Positions 23,420 to 35,050 of a stretch of DNA of 64,000 nucleotides are shown piece after piece; within the stretch, counting starts at the first letter, position 1; the number at the start of each line of letters is the position of its first letter. The notes below the pieces were generated by a model. That model searched no databases and had not been told where the DNA came from. It saw only the letters and a list, made by a program, of their open reading frames with translations. The position numbers and the translations under genes were made by a program. This DNA is from Adineta ricciae (Eukaryota > Rotifera > Eurotatoria > Adinetida > Adinetidae). Location of the stretch: the NCBI GenBank assembly GCA_905250025.1, contig CAJNOJ010000266.1, positions 1 through 64,000 on the forward strand. The letters run 5' to 3'.

Positions 23420-24545
23420 TTACGAACAGAAATTACAGCGTAGTTTGTTAAACAAATGTTGTCTCAGTTCTTGATTACATATAAACAAGTTTATGATCAA
23501 AGTTAGCAAAGATAGTTCACATAATAGTACAGCCGATTCACGCGCAATTCTCTGGATTGGCGTTAATTGACTGATAAATAGGAAAAAATACAGCGGACCC
23601 CAACCACCAATAAACATAATAAACATGTAAATCATGTGACGTAGCAGGAAAATCTCTCGACGGCCTAGCCATGACGGCGGCTGTTGTTGCTGCTGCTGAG
23701 TGTTATTTAGATTTGTGATTGTAGTAATATGATGTGTAGGTTGAACACGACGACTCGATGATCGTACATATATGAAGATCCGAATGTTCAAAGCTATGTT
23801 CACAAATGAAGGTATGACTACCACCCAACCACACAGATAAATCAACACCCACGGTGGAATAAGACAAGGCTACTCACAAAACAAAATGAATGACGTCAAA
23901 AGATTTATGTTCTATAGATATCTATAATCAGATTAAAAGGCTCTTCTGTCGGTGCATGCTCCAAGGTTGTATGTGAACTACATCAAACTCTTGTCATTAC
24001 CCTTCAAAATCATGCATAGCTTGAGGAAATCTAGTTTTGCGGCAGTATCTTTTTTTCTCAAACATCTATCTCATTGCTTCATCCAATGTTGAACTTATTT
24101 GACAACTCACATGTCCTGATCGGAAGATGAATGGCAGTGAAACAATGAGCTGAATTATCCATTGTCCAGCAATGCATATGATCACCCATTTGTTTGTCCG
24201 AAAGAACGGTCGATTATGATACAAAATTGAGCAAAACCGATGTATTGTGAACGTGACAAATGCAAATGGCATTTGAATACTGGCCGTGCCATACGTGTAG
24301 TAGATAAATAGACAGAAGTCAGAACTGATGAAGCGTCGACTGTCGATACTTTGCATGAGGATATAGAAGATGAAGAAAGCTGCGCTAATCACAATTGTGC
24401 AGCAAATATTGAGTATAAACATGTTGTTGTGATGGTAGAACCGACGGTTGGATAGGATGGTGATTGAATAAATGGCGCTTAAAAATAGAGCTAATGCCAA
24501 GAAAATCACTTCAAGAGTAATTATAATCGATATCGCATCCGCCAT
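23420..24545 (-). CDS. Rhodopsin-like 7TM receptor a1
   Basis: Two exons, 24545-24111 (435 nt) and 23869-23420 (450 nt), joined by a 241-nt intron with a strong GTGAGT donor and TAG acceptor; phases agree and give 294 residues. Exon 1 carries TM1-TM4. The DRY position at the end of TM3 reads HRF (TIHRFCSILYHNRPFF). Exon 2 carries an extracellular Cys, TM5 (IYLCGWVVVIPSFVN), a third loop with poly-Gln, TM6 (MIYMFIMFIGGWGP) and TM7 (SLLTLIINLFICN), ending in a short Cys-containing tail. The intron is longer than others here and could hide a small exon. It belongs to the large class of rapidly evolving receptors, likely chemosensory; the ligand is unknown. Start ATG (MADAIS) chosen because upstream codons are not ATG. 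Confidence 0.8.
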
Positions 24546-25412
24546 AGTACACAACGGAGAAAAGAACTATGTCATTCACTTCTCAGTTTATATGAGAAAT
24601 GAAGAAAGAAAAAGGAATGTTCGAATGACAGTGGAAGTAATATAATTAATGGAAATCTTCAGGTATTAAAATCAGACTGCGATTATATGAATATCTAGTT
24701 AGATAGTTACAGTCAAGCAATATATTTTTACACTTGAGGACAATGAGCACTGATTATAACAGTTACTTTAGATACACAGGAAACAATGGATTCCTATTTC
24801 GGTTCTGAATTTATGTAGCTAAATGTTCTAATCATAATAAAAATGAATGTTCGGTTTCTGTCCCACTTAGGATAAATAAAAGGTCTATTCATACGGTTTC
24901 TGTTGCGTTTGTTTTCAGTTGTACAGAGAAGATTTCTTTCCAGGATACGTTATATTTATATGCAATACATTAGCAACGCTTGATTTCATCACGAATTTAT
25001 TAGTAACTATGCGTCGTGCAAAACCATAAATTATATAAATCAGGAAAGCAGACGTCGAGAGTAGGGTGGACGTTGCTGTAAAAATGTTTTTTTAATCTCA
25101 AAAATACTTAAATATCTTTCCTCTAAACAACATTAAACCAATTTTAAATAAAGCATCTTGAGTGTGACAAACGAAATCAATCAAACCAGCTATAACAATG
25201 CATTGGCATTGATTGGATGAGGAGTATTCTCATAGTAGATCTGGAAAACTGAACATGAAGTTTCAGGCCCGAGTATAGACAACAAAGATGGTTGGTGTAA
25301 TAGTGCACTTTGGATACGATAATGGTCACAGTCACGTATTTTTGGAGTATGTTTGAAAGGCAATAACAGATAAAACGAATGAACAATGTGTTTTGTTATT
25401 TACAACGTCGTT
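24546..25412. other. Intergenic between receptors a1 and b1
   Basis: AT-rich; presumed promoter of a1 and 3' flank of b1. Matches 28715-29578 in the second copy. Frames here are not recognisable genes. Confidence 0.5.
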
Positions 25413-26275
25413 CATGAACAAAAACAACAGCGCAATTTGTTAAATAAGCTCTCTCTCAGTTCACGATTACATATAAATAGATTTATAATTAAGATTAGTA
25501 TAGATAATTCACATAGAGCCACTGATAATTGTTGCACAATACCTGGAATCGATGCAAATTGGACAATGACTAATATAAAATAAGTTGAGCCTTAGTCACC
25601 AATGAACACAATAAACATAAAAATCATACGCCGTAATAAAGAGAATTCTCGACGACTTAGGAATGATGACTGTAGTAGCATAATGGGTAGGCTGAATACG
25701 ACGACCTACAGATCGAACGTACATAAAGATTCGAATATTCAAAACTATGTTCACGAATGAAGGTGCGATCACAACCCAAGCGCATAAGTATACTAATACC
25801 CATGGTAAGATGATAAATACAGTAATAAAAATAAATACCGTCTAAGAACAAGTTTCTACATACGTATAACTGCGTATAGTAAGTTGAAGAGGATTAGGAT
25901 CGTCGTCAACTCTGATCATAGAGAAACTTTCATAAAAGTTCGGGAGCTTTCTACTTTTCGTTATTGTGTTCCTGAAACGCGTTTCTCATCACTTACGTAT
26001 CCTCGTGGAAAGATGAACAGCAGTGAGACTATGAACTGGGATGTACATTGCCCGGCAATACATATGATCACCCATTTGTTTGTTCGAAAGAACAGTTGAT
26101 TATGATACAAGATTGAGCAAAATTGATGTACTGTGAACGTAACAAATGAAAAAGGCATTTGAATGCTAGCTATACCGTACAGATAATAAAGAGCTCGACA
26201 AACATCAGAAATATTGAATAGTTGACTATAGAAAATTCCCATTAGAATATAGGCAGTGAAGAAAGCCGCGCTAGT
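25413..26275 (-). pseudogene. Rhodopsin-like 7TM receptor b1, broken and cut at N
   Basis: A diverged paralogue of a1. Exon 1 (26275 back to 25997) begins inside TM2/3 because of the N at 26276; it shows YGIASIQMPFSFVTFTVHQF and ends at a GTAAGT donor in the same place as a1. The last exon has PWVLVYLCAWVVIAPSFVN, then a frame change in the third loop where the poly-Gln stretch is absent. A TAA stands where a1 has Trp in TM6 (GGWGP), before a readable TM7 and tail (NRELRESLFNKLRCCFCS). Two lesions make a functional receptor unlikely. Confidence 0.75.
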
Positions 26276-26276
26276 N
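26276..26276. other. Assembly join (N) between overlapping contigs
   Basis: Left of the N is the inside of receptor b1 exon 1 (equivalent to 30444). Right of it the sequence restarts at a point equivalent to about 22105, in the receptor pseudogene, and then repeats the 4.17-kb receptor block. Confidence 0.85.
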
Positions 26277-27589
26277 AATTAATAATCAATTGTCAAGCAA
26301 TGCTTATGATCACCCATTTGTTTGTCCGAAAGAACGGTCGTTTGCGATACAAAATTGATCGAGAGTTTGCATGAGAATGTAGATGATGAAGAACTTACAT
26401 TAGAGAAGAAAAGTGTGTAACTAACTGTTCTACGCCGCCTTTAATTCTATCCTTCTACTGGATGTACCGTCTTCATTTTCAGAATATAACTGTGTTTAGA
26501 ATAGATCTATAGTATTTCTGTTGTAAGCCAGTTGCCTAATACTGACTGATCTGATTTAATTTTTCTGATCGTCATCCTTCCTTTCCCCTTCCTGTGTTTG
26601 ATCATAGCAGACACTTAAATTTCGTTTTCTTTCAGTCATACGTACCTTCATTTAAACACATAAAGCCAAAAAGTTCGGGTGACACAAATTCGGACATCTA
26701 AGCTGCGCATCTCCCCAACGTGTCTCCTATCTCCTTGGATACTGTAAACAATCATTTAACATGATTAGAGCGGATAGTTGAAAACAAACAAAAAATAATC
26801 AGTTGGTATTAGACCATAAGATGATAAATATAGCAAGACTATTTTCCATTAGCAATTAGCCGAGAAAAGGGAGTGTTGTCAATAAAAATCGTATACATAA
26901 TAGTGGAATAGAATCGAAAGCAGTTTGAGACATTTCTATCCGAGATATAATGGATAAATCGACAAGATAGAAGAGTTCTCTCGGTGTAGCTAATTACACT
27001 CAGAAATATTCTCTTGACAACTTGTATACTTCTTACATTTTACACAATGTGCATACCGATTATGATAGTTGCTTTAGATAAGCAGGAAACAATACATGAA
27101 CACTCTGTGCATGATCGAATTAATATCTAACTGTTTTAAATTATGCAAAACAACAAATCTATTCTTTCATTATGATGTAAAAAAATGCCTGTCATCAACG
27201 TAATTGGTTTTCATATATTCATCATGGTTTACACGATCTCAGGATTATACAACATGAAGAAGAAACTAAGTACAACCAAGATCTACTGAACAGCATTACC
27301 AGACAAATATGATGTGAATTTCTGAAAGTGTAGTGAAATGAAAACCATCTTGCACAAGAATAGTCGCAGCAACAGCTGCAGGATGTACTTTAAAAAATAC
27401 TAAAAAATACAACAAATGAACAATAAATTTCAAAATTAGTCGGCAATTGCTCTGACAGGGAGAATCGTGTTGGCGCTAGAGCACTTAGTATGTATGGTGG
27501 TGATCCATTGATGCGCTCTCAGACAGTTTCGTGATACTGGGGGCTAATGATGCATGTTAGAACGCATTGTATCAAGTTTACGAAACCCT
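26277..27589. other. Receptor pseudogene tail and intergenic, second copy
   Basis: 26277-26370 is a fragment of the TM4 region of the receptor pseudogene (compare 22105-22195). The rest is the counterpart of 22196-23419. No gene recognised. Confidence 0.5.
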
Positions 27590-28714
27590 TTATGAACAGA
27601 AATTACAGCGTAGTTTGTTAAACAAATGCTGTCTCAGTTCTTGATTACATATAAACAAGTTTATGATCAAAGTTAGCAAAGATAGTTCACATAATAGTAC
27701 AGCCGATTCACGCGCAATTCTCTGGATTGGCGTCAATTGACTGATAAATAGGAAAAAATACAGCGGACCCCAACCACCAATAAACATAATAAACATGTAA
27801 ATCATGTGACGTAGCAGGAAAATCTCTCGACGGCCTAGCCATGACGGCGGATGTTGTTGCTGCTGCTGAGTGTTATTTAGATTTGTGATTGTAGTAATAT
27901 GATGTGTAGGTTGAACACGACGACTTGATGATCGAACATACATGAAGATCCGAATGTTCAAAGCTATGTTCACAAATGAAGGTATGACTACCACCCAACC
28001 ACACAAATAAATCAACACCCACGGTGGAATAAGACAAGGCTATTCACAAAACGAAATGAATGACGTCAAAAGATTTATGTTCTATAGATATCTATAACCA
28101 GATTAAAAGGCTCTTCTGTCGGTGCATGCTCCAAGGTTGTATGTGAACTACATCAAACTCTTGTCATCGCCCTTCAAAATCATGCATAGCTTGAGGAAAT
28201 CTAGCTTTGCAGCAGATTTTTTTTTCTCAAACATCTATCTCATTGCTTGATCCAATGTTGAACTTATTTTACAACTCACATGTCCTGATCGGAAGATGAA
28301 TGGGAGTGAGACAATGAACTGAATTATCCATTGTCCAGCAATGCATATGATCACCCATTTGTTTGTTCGAAAGAACGGTCGATTATGATACAAAATTGAG
28401 CAAAACCGATGTATTGTGAATGTGACAAATGCAAATGGCATTTGAATACTGGCCGTGCCATACGTGTAGTAGATAAATAGACAGAAGTCAGAACTGATGA
28501 AGCGTCGACTGTCGATACTTTGCATGAGGATGTAGAAGATGAAGAAAGCTGCGCTAATCACAATTGTGCAGCAAATATTGAGTATAAACATGTTGTTGTG
28601 ATGGTAGAACCGACGGTTGGATAGGATGGTGATTGAATAAATGGCGCTTAAAAATAGAGCTAATGCCAAGAAAATCACTTCAAGAGTAATTATAATCGAT
28701 ATCGCATCCGCCAT
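27590..28714 (-). CDS. Rhodopsin-like 7TM receptor a2
   Basis: Exons 28714-28280 (435 nt) and 28039-27590 (450 nt), the same lengths, phase and splice sites as a1, giving 294 residues. It differs from a1 by only a few residues in the stretches compared (for example QFIVSLPF for QLIVSLPF in TM4), so it is probably the other allele of a1. All seven TM segments and the HRF motif are kept; no lesion seen. Confidence 0.8.
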
Positions 28715-29578
28715 AGTACACAACGGAGAAGAGAACTATGTCATTCACTTCTCAGTTTATATGAGAAATGAAGAAAGAAAAAGGAATGTTCGAATGACAG
28801 TGGAAGTAATATAATTAATGGAAATCTTCAGGTATTAAAATCAGACTGCGATTATATGAATATCTAGTTAGATAGTTACAGTCAAGCAATATATTTTTAC
28901 ACTTGAGGACAATGAGCACTGATTATAACAGTTACTTTAGATACACAGGAAACAATGGATTCCTATTTCGGTCCTGAATTTATGTAGCTAAATGTTCTAA
29001 TCATAATAAAAATGAATGTTAGGTTTCTGTCCCACTTAGGATAAATAAAAGGTCTATTCATACGGTTTCTGTTGCGTTTGTTTTCAGTTGTACAAAGATT
29101 TCTTTCCAGGGTACGTTATATTTATATTCAATACATTAGCAACGCTTGATTTCACCACGAATTTATTAGTAACTATGTGTCGTGCAAACCCATAAATTAT
29201 ATAAATCAGGAAAGTAGACGTCGACAATAGGGTGGACATTGCTGTAAAAATGTTCTTCAATCTCAAAAATACTCAAATGTCTTTCCTCTAAACAACATTA
29301 AGCCAATTTTAAATAAAGCATCACAACGGGCGACAAGGGAAATTAATCAAACCAGCTATTACAGTGCATTGGCATTGATTAGATGAGGAGTATTCTCATA
29401 GTAGATCTGGAAAACTGAACATAAAATTTCAGGCCTGAGTATAGACAACAAAGATGGTTGGTGTAATAGTGCACTTTGGATACGATAATGGTCACAGTAA
29501 CGTATTTTTGGAGTATGTTTGAAAAGGCAATAACAGATAAAACGAATGAACAATGCGTTTTGTTATTTACAACGTCGT
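28715..29578. other. Intergenic between receptors a2 and b2
   Basis: Counterpart of 24546-25412. No gene recognised. Confidence 0.5.
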
Positions 29579-30600
29579 TCATGAACAAAAACAACAGCGC
29601 AATTTGTTAAATAAGCTCTCTCTCAGTTCACGATTACATATAAATAGAATTATAATTAAGATTAGTATAGATAATTCACATAGAACCACTGATAATTGTT
29701 GCACGGTACCTGGAATCCATGCAAACTGGACAATGACTAATATAAAATAAGTTGAGCCTCAGTCACCAATGAACACAATAAACATAAAAATCATACGCCG
29801 TAATAAAGAGAATTCTCGACGACTTAGGAATGGTGACTGTAGTAGCATAATGGGTAGGCTGAATACGACGACCTGTTGATCGAACGTACATAAAGATTCG
29901 AATATTCAAAACTATGTTCACGAATGAAGGTGCGATCACAACCCAAGCGCATAAGTATACTAATACCCATGGTAAGATGATAAATACTGTAATAAAAATA
30001 AATACCGTCTAAGAACAAGTTTGTACATACGTATAACTGTGTATAGTAAGTTGAAGAGGATTAGGATCGTCGTCAACTCTGGTCATAGAGAAACTTTCAT
30101 AAAAGTTCGGGAGCTTTCTACTTTTCGTTATTGTGTTCCTGAAACGCGTTTCTCATCACTTACGTATCCTCGTCGAAAGATGAACGGCAGTGAGACTATG
30201 AACTGGGTTGTACATTGCCCGCAGCAATACATATGATCACCCATTTGTTTGTTCGAAAGAACAGTTGATTATGATACAAGATTGAGCAAAATTGATGTAC
30301 TGTGAACGTAACAAATGAAAAAGGCATTTGAATGCTAGCTATACCGTATAGATAATAAAGAGCTCGACAAACATCAGAAATATTGAATAGTTGACTATAG
30401 AAAATTCCCATTAGAATATAGGCAGTGAAGAAAGCCGCACTAGTCATAATCGTACAGCAGATGTTAAGTATAAACATATTATTTTTGTGGTAGAATCGAC
30501 GGTTAGATAAAATGGAGATTGAATAGATTTTAGTTAAACAAAAAGCCAATGCCAAAAAGATCACTTCGAGAATAACTAAAATGTCTGCAATATCCATCAT
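29579..30600 (-). pseudogene. Rhodopsin-like 7TM receptor b2, frameshifted
   Basis: Full-length counterpart of b1. Exon 1 runs 30600-30164 and starts MMDIADILVILEVIF. It is 437 nt where a1/a2 have 435: an extra CA near 30222 shifts the frame in TM4, and b1 lacks this insertion. The last exon carries the third-loop frame change and a stop in TM6 at the codon that is Trp in a1, here TGA where b1 has TAA. TM7 and the tail remain readable. Inferred to be an old pseudogene. Confidence 0.75.
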
Positions 30601-31555
30601 AATGCAGAACTTTCAAGCAGACTTGAATGCCAAACGAGATAACGGTAGATACCTGTGCTGTGTTCTTTTTATCTATTCGAATAATATCGAGAAAAAGAAA
30701 GTGCTTGAACGAAGAAACTGTTAATAAGACTAATGGAATCTTCAGGTACTGAAGTCAAACTGATAGTATGCATAGATGTCTAAATATTACATTAAATGAG
30801 AACAGATTGTGAATATTTGAAAATAATGCGCACTTATGCGTTCGAGGTATAGAAAAATGACCTCATCCTTGTGGTTTCTTCGTTGACAGTACTTCATTTC
30901 AGTCAACTAAAGCTCATTCTTAAGACTTCTTTCGTAGTGTTGACGAACTGAAAATCAATTCAACTATGAGATTACGCAAACTTTCTCCATGGATTAATAT
31001 ATGATGTTTGAAACTAAACTCTTGAATTTAACAAGAACTACTGATTTTCGCATAATTATCACTCATGACTACCGAATTTTCATGATGTTTACTGTGAGTG
31101 GCACATGACAAACTCTCTTTTCAAGCTCCATACCATCATTGTCAGCGAGGATTTAGCGTTCGACGACGCCGTTGACACGATTGTTTTAGGTAATATGAAT
31201 CGAAACCGCACAGTACGCGGAAGACACGTGACGATTTTCACTGCAGAACAGAACACATGTCAAAAGGAAGTTCGTCATGATATGTTTTCTTCCTCCTGTT
31301 TTTGACAATGACATTCATCAAAATGCATTATAATGAATTTCATGATTAAATTATTTTAGCTATACGCGCTACTCAATCCACATATGATAGATTAAAGACT
31401 ATCATTTCAATCGACCTAGTTTTCTCAATGGCAACAGATTATTTTACTCAAGTGATTCGAAAGAATGGTGCTAAGTTAGCAATGGTAGTAGCGTCTGCAA
31501 ACGGACTATGGCGAATTATTGATGAGGTGCAGCTGATAGTATGTGATATTTTCTG
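30601..31555. other. Intergenic upstream of receptor b2
   Basis: No supported gene. The part from 30646 to about 31370 recurs at 46707-47430. A 66-codon plus-strand frame at 31105 acquires a stop in that second copy and is not coding. Confidence 0.5.
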
Positions 31556-32939
31556 TTAATTTTTGCTGTAACGATCCATTTCGTGTTCTCCATGTGAATC
31601 TAGTATTGGAAGCTGTCGTTGATACGCAAAATGGGCCAGATTTGATACGATATAAAGACAAATGGATATTAGCATACAACTAACTAACAGCGTTGAAAAG
31701 TGATTGAAATTCCAACCCATTACAAGACCTGAAATAAAAAACAAAAAAGCTATGCTCATTTGGTATCTGTTGATTTTTACCAGCTAATTTTTGAAAAATG
31801 ATCATACTAGATGCTACTACCAAAAACACAAAGGGCAATAACCTGGGTGCGGTTTTCGACCGTTGATTAAATAAAGCAATTGTTAATGGGAGTAATGGTG
31901 CAAATACGAGACCACTTGAAGCACCAAGGACCAATAGACTCGTTCCAGTTAAGCCTAATACCCAGACGAACATTAGTCATGCTATCGCAAGACAAAACGT
32001 GCCAAACCAAAGAATATTCAGACAGATATTAACTGATACAAATGCTGAAACAATCGCGATAGTTAGTCGGGCAACCTAAAACTAAAGATAATATTTGGTG
32101 TGCAGTTAGAATTTTCCGTACCGACGAAATAAGAAAGCCAATAGAGAATTATTCCCCAACTGGCAGTTTTCGTCGGCAAATGAAATTCATCTGATTTTAT
32201 ATAGATAAAAGAGAACTTGGAAAAAAATATATAGTTTCCAATGATGAAAAATACGGAAGTAATAAAGAGAATTGAAAGCATCATTTCACGCGAACGAGAA
32301 AAAGAACTAGATGGAGATTGTTCTTCATTCGTCGTATTTACGACAGAATAATCAACCTATAATCATATGCAACTCTTTTGTTTACTTATCTTCTCCTACT
32401 CACTTGTTGAACTTTTAATCTTTCTCTTGAATTTTTCAATGCTCGAATATAAAAAGAACTCAGAGCCAATTGCCATTAAAAGACATACGCTTGCAATAAT
32501 ATTGTGCGGAATCATGATATTCGATTTGGATGAATTAACGAAACAACGTACAATGAAACTAGAAACGAAGAGCCTTCATTATTCGATTATGCCAAAGGAA
32601 AACAACATACCAATTGATGGTAAGATAAACGCGGCGCTCAATAACCCATCCGAGTGTTTTTTGATGATTTTTCCAAAGGTAGTCTCGAGAATGTTTGCAG
32701 CTAAATAACCTATACCTTGACATCCAAGAATCGAACCAATACCACTGGAATCAACATGCAGATTCTCAGCAAGAATTAACATCGGTGGAGCAATGAGCTC
32801 GACATGTATACCCTACAATACACAATGGAGATTACTAGTTGGCGAAAGAAGAAATTTACCATGACAATCCATGCAAGCAGAAGAAATCCAGTCTTGATTA
32901 AGTACCACGGATTATTGAGGTATGGTGACTTGCTTGCCA
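31556..32939 (-). pseudogene. MFS sugar-transporter-like gene (NaGLT1/MFSD4 type), probably decayed
   Basis: Exon 1 32939-32860 encodes MASKSPYLNNPWYLIKTG and leads into TM1. A GT-AG intron joins it to exon 2 from 32812 (GIHVELIAPPMLILAEN, TM2 with GIGYLAANIL). Later pieces include a loop and TM7 with the family-like WLSYFVGTE (about 32284-32130), VARLTIAIVSAFVSVNICL (about 32075-31985), and LMFVWVLGLTGTSLL to KLAG (about 31975-31790). The last piece is spliced through a clear GT-AG intron to LVMGWNFNHFSTLL and a stop at 31556. TM3-TM6 are not all present, the FVGTE to VARL segment is short, and one junction does not keep phase. Decay or an unresolved model are both possible. The gene lies in a 1.8-kb segment missing from the second copy of this region. 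Confidence 0.55.
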
Positions 32940-33544
32940 TTTTGTGTTCTTACAGTGAACTGAAGAATGAAGTATGTCAATTTCCTTCTATTTGTGAGTG
33001 AAACGAAGACAAATTTGAACGACGGTATTTGCTGTTTAGTGGATATTTAGTAAAAGAACACAACACAACGTACCTTTTTAACGTTTATTCGAATTTTGAG
33101 AGAAACAGAATAAATATTGGTGAGTTATGTCTGAATCTGTATCTACAGCAAGGTGCACAAATAAATATAGAGTTGAAAGTATATCTTTCTCCAATGCTCC
33201 TGTGTTTGTTTCATAGCTAGTATTGTAAAAAAGATATTCAGACTAATCCTTTCGTGTTTGTTCTTAAAATGAGAAAGAAGACTATTATCTGTAGATTTCG
33301 CAGAAACCATCTTGATTGAAATCGAAACTAATTCTCTCTTTCGTGAAAAATTGCTAAATTAATTCGAATCGGGGTATTATGTTTCAAAGAAAAAGACTTT
33401 TGCCACGAAAGATGGTTTGTAATCCTTTGTAATATCAGATTATTTTTTGTTTCTCGAAAATTGAAAATTAGAAGCTGATTAAACTCAGTGCCTCTAATAT
33501 ATAGACTTCGTTTTCATGCACTCGTCGTATTCCCGAATACAATC
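32940..33544. other. Intergenic, MFS gene to CBM1 gene
   Basis: Divergent spacer holding the presumed promoters of the MFS gene (minus) and the CBM1 gene (plus). Up to about 33187 it is unique to this copy; from there it aligns with 47432 onward. No gene seen. Confidence 0.5.
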
Positions 33545-35050
33545 ATGGATTGCATTCTTTCGCTTTTATTCGTTTCGTATATTCCTCTTTGCTTATCTGT
33601 TGGTATTTATCAACAATGTGGTGGAGAAGGCTATAGAGGATCAACCACGTGCGATTGGCCTTTGAAATGCTTCCGTCGATCTCATTGGTTCTCTTCATGT
33701 CAAACCAGCTGTCCAGGTGGTGATTGGCAATGCGTAACTGAAACAAGTTCTTCAACAGGCTTTGGTCTTGCCAAGGCGTGGGATCAATGCGGAGGCGAAG
33801 GATGGAAAGGACCACGAAATTGTGCGCAATATCCTTGTCAATGGCGTTCCAAATGGTATGCTCAATGTCGACCCGATTGTCCAGCTAGATGGATGTGTCA
33901 AACAGGTGCAAGTTCGACAGTGCCCTCCACTACACAAACAACTACGGAATCCAACCTCGTAACTCATCAACTTCCATCACAAAGCTCCTCCGAAGAAACT
34001 GGTTCATCGCTGGAGATTATTGATGGTTTGGATACAGCCACGCCCGATCTCATATGGGAAACTTCATCTGAATACGGCGATTTATTAGCTGAAATCACTG
34101 ATGACATGGCATCGAACTTTTCTATTGGCGAATCTGAAGTCAGTTTTGGTCGTCATATTGCTGCTCAAATGCTGGGTAGTGCTGTTTACGACCACGATAT
34201 TCATCCTCTCGAACTGATTGAAAGTCGCGATCCGTATGATATAGTAGTCGAACACATAATCAATCTCGCTGAAGAACAAGAACCCGGTATAATGGCACGA
34301 TTTGGTGCTGCTCTTCTTGTCGAGAGCGTCGAGGAACGTATTGAAGCATGGGAGAATATGCGTGAGCGACTGGATGCAATCTCCGAAAGTCCTGAACTCA
34401 TTTCAGTTCTGCTACAAGATCCCTTACTAATTAATTATCTACCATCAGACAATCTCTCAGAAGATCTGCGCAGCAGAAGTGTCAACACACGTACGAGTAA
34501 CAATGTGTGTTATCCAGAAATTCCCAATATCGGTAAAGTGAACGGTTTATACGGTGATGGCAAGCCAACTGTCCCTGATGCAGACGATATATTGATTGGT
34601 GTTTCGCTGGTCGTGACTAGATGGGAGGCAGTCAAAGATCTCATCATTAAAAGAGCTGCTGTTCTAGAACGCGTTGAAACTGGAAAGGTAAGAGTTGATC
34701 CAGAATCGCGACTTGGTGCATATTACGCCACTCGTGATAATAAGTACTGTACAGTTGGCCATTCGGTACATACGCTGATCGGTGCTCTCTACCTAGTACT
34801 AGGTGAAGCTGGTGAGGAAAAAATTGGTCGCGTCTTTAATCATCCACTTGTCAAGCAGCTCTACTCCGACTCGATCACGTCCTCTTCCAATAAATGTATG
34901 GGTGACGTTGAAGAACGCTACTGGCAGAATGTAAAAAAGGAAGACAAGCATTCATTTGGTGGACGTGTAGGTTCATGGTTTACACCTGATGATCGTGAAA
35001 AAATACAAAGTCGTGTCGGTTTGCGTTTTTGTAAGCTCTTTGGTAAATAA
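33545..35050 (+). CDS. Secreted protein with two CBM1 modules and unknown C-terminal domain (copy A)
   Basis: An intronless gene of 501 residues. ATG at 33545 was chosen because it directly precedes a signal peptide (MDCILSLLFVSYIPLCLSVG). Residues 23-52 and about 80-109 are two fungal-type cellulose-binding modules (CBM1): QCGGEGYRG...C...C...W..C and QCGGEGWKG...C...C...W..C. Each is followed by an extra Cys pair (CPGGDWQC, CPARWMC). A Ser/Thr-rich linker of about 60 residues leads to a C-terminal region of about 310 residues, mostly helical in appearance, with Cys near NNVCYPEIPNIGKVNGLYG, NKYCTVGHSVHTLIG and NKCMGDVEERYW. I do not recognise this domain. The role is inferred as secreted binding to cellulose or chitin-like material, with transfer from fungi or another CBM1-bearing lineage possible. 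Confidence 0.85.
   Translation: MDCILSLLFVSYIPLCLSVGIYQQCGGEGYRGSTTCDWPLKCFRRSHWFSSCQTSCPGGDWQCVTETSSSTGFGLAKAWDQCGGEGWKGPRNCAQYPCQWRSKWYAQCRPDCPARWMCQTGASSTVPSTTQTTTESNLVTHQLPSQSSSEETGSSLEIIDGLDTATPDLIWETSSEYGDLLAEITDDMASNFSIGESEVSFGRHIAAQMLGSAVYDHDIHPLELIESRDPYDIVVEHIINLAEEQEPGIMARFGAALLVESVEERIEAWENMRERLDAISESPELISVLLQDPLLINYLPSDNLSEDLRSRSVNTRTSNNVCYPEIPNIGKVNGLYGDGKPTVPDADDILIGVSLVVTRWEAVKDLIIKRAAVLERVETGKVRVDPESRLGAYYATRDNKYCTVGHSVHTLIGALYLVLGEAGEEKIGRVFNHPLVKQLYSDSITSSSNKCMGDVEERYWQNVKKEDKHSFGGRVGSWFTPDDREKIQSRVGLRFCKLFGK

Noticed and set aside
31105-31305. 66-codon plus-strand frame upstream of the MFS gene
   Set aside because: The matching sequence near 47167-47310 has diverged freely and gains a stop; no family recognised.
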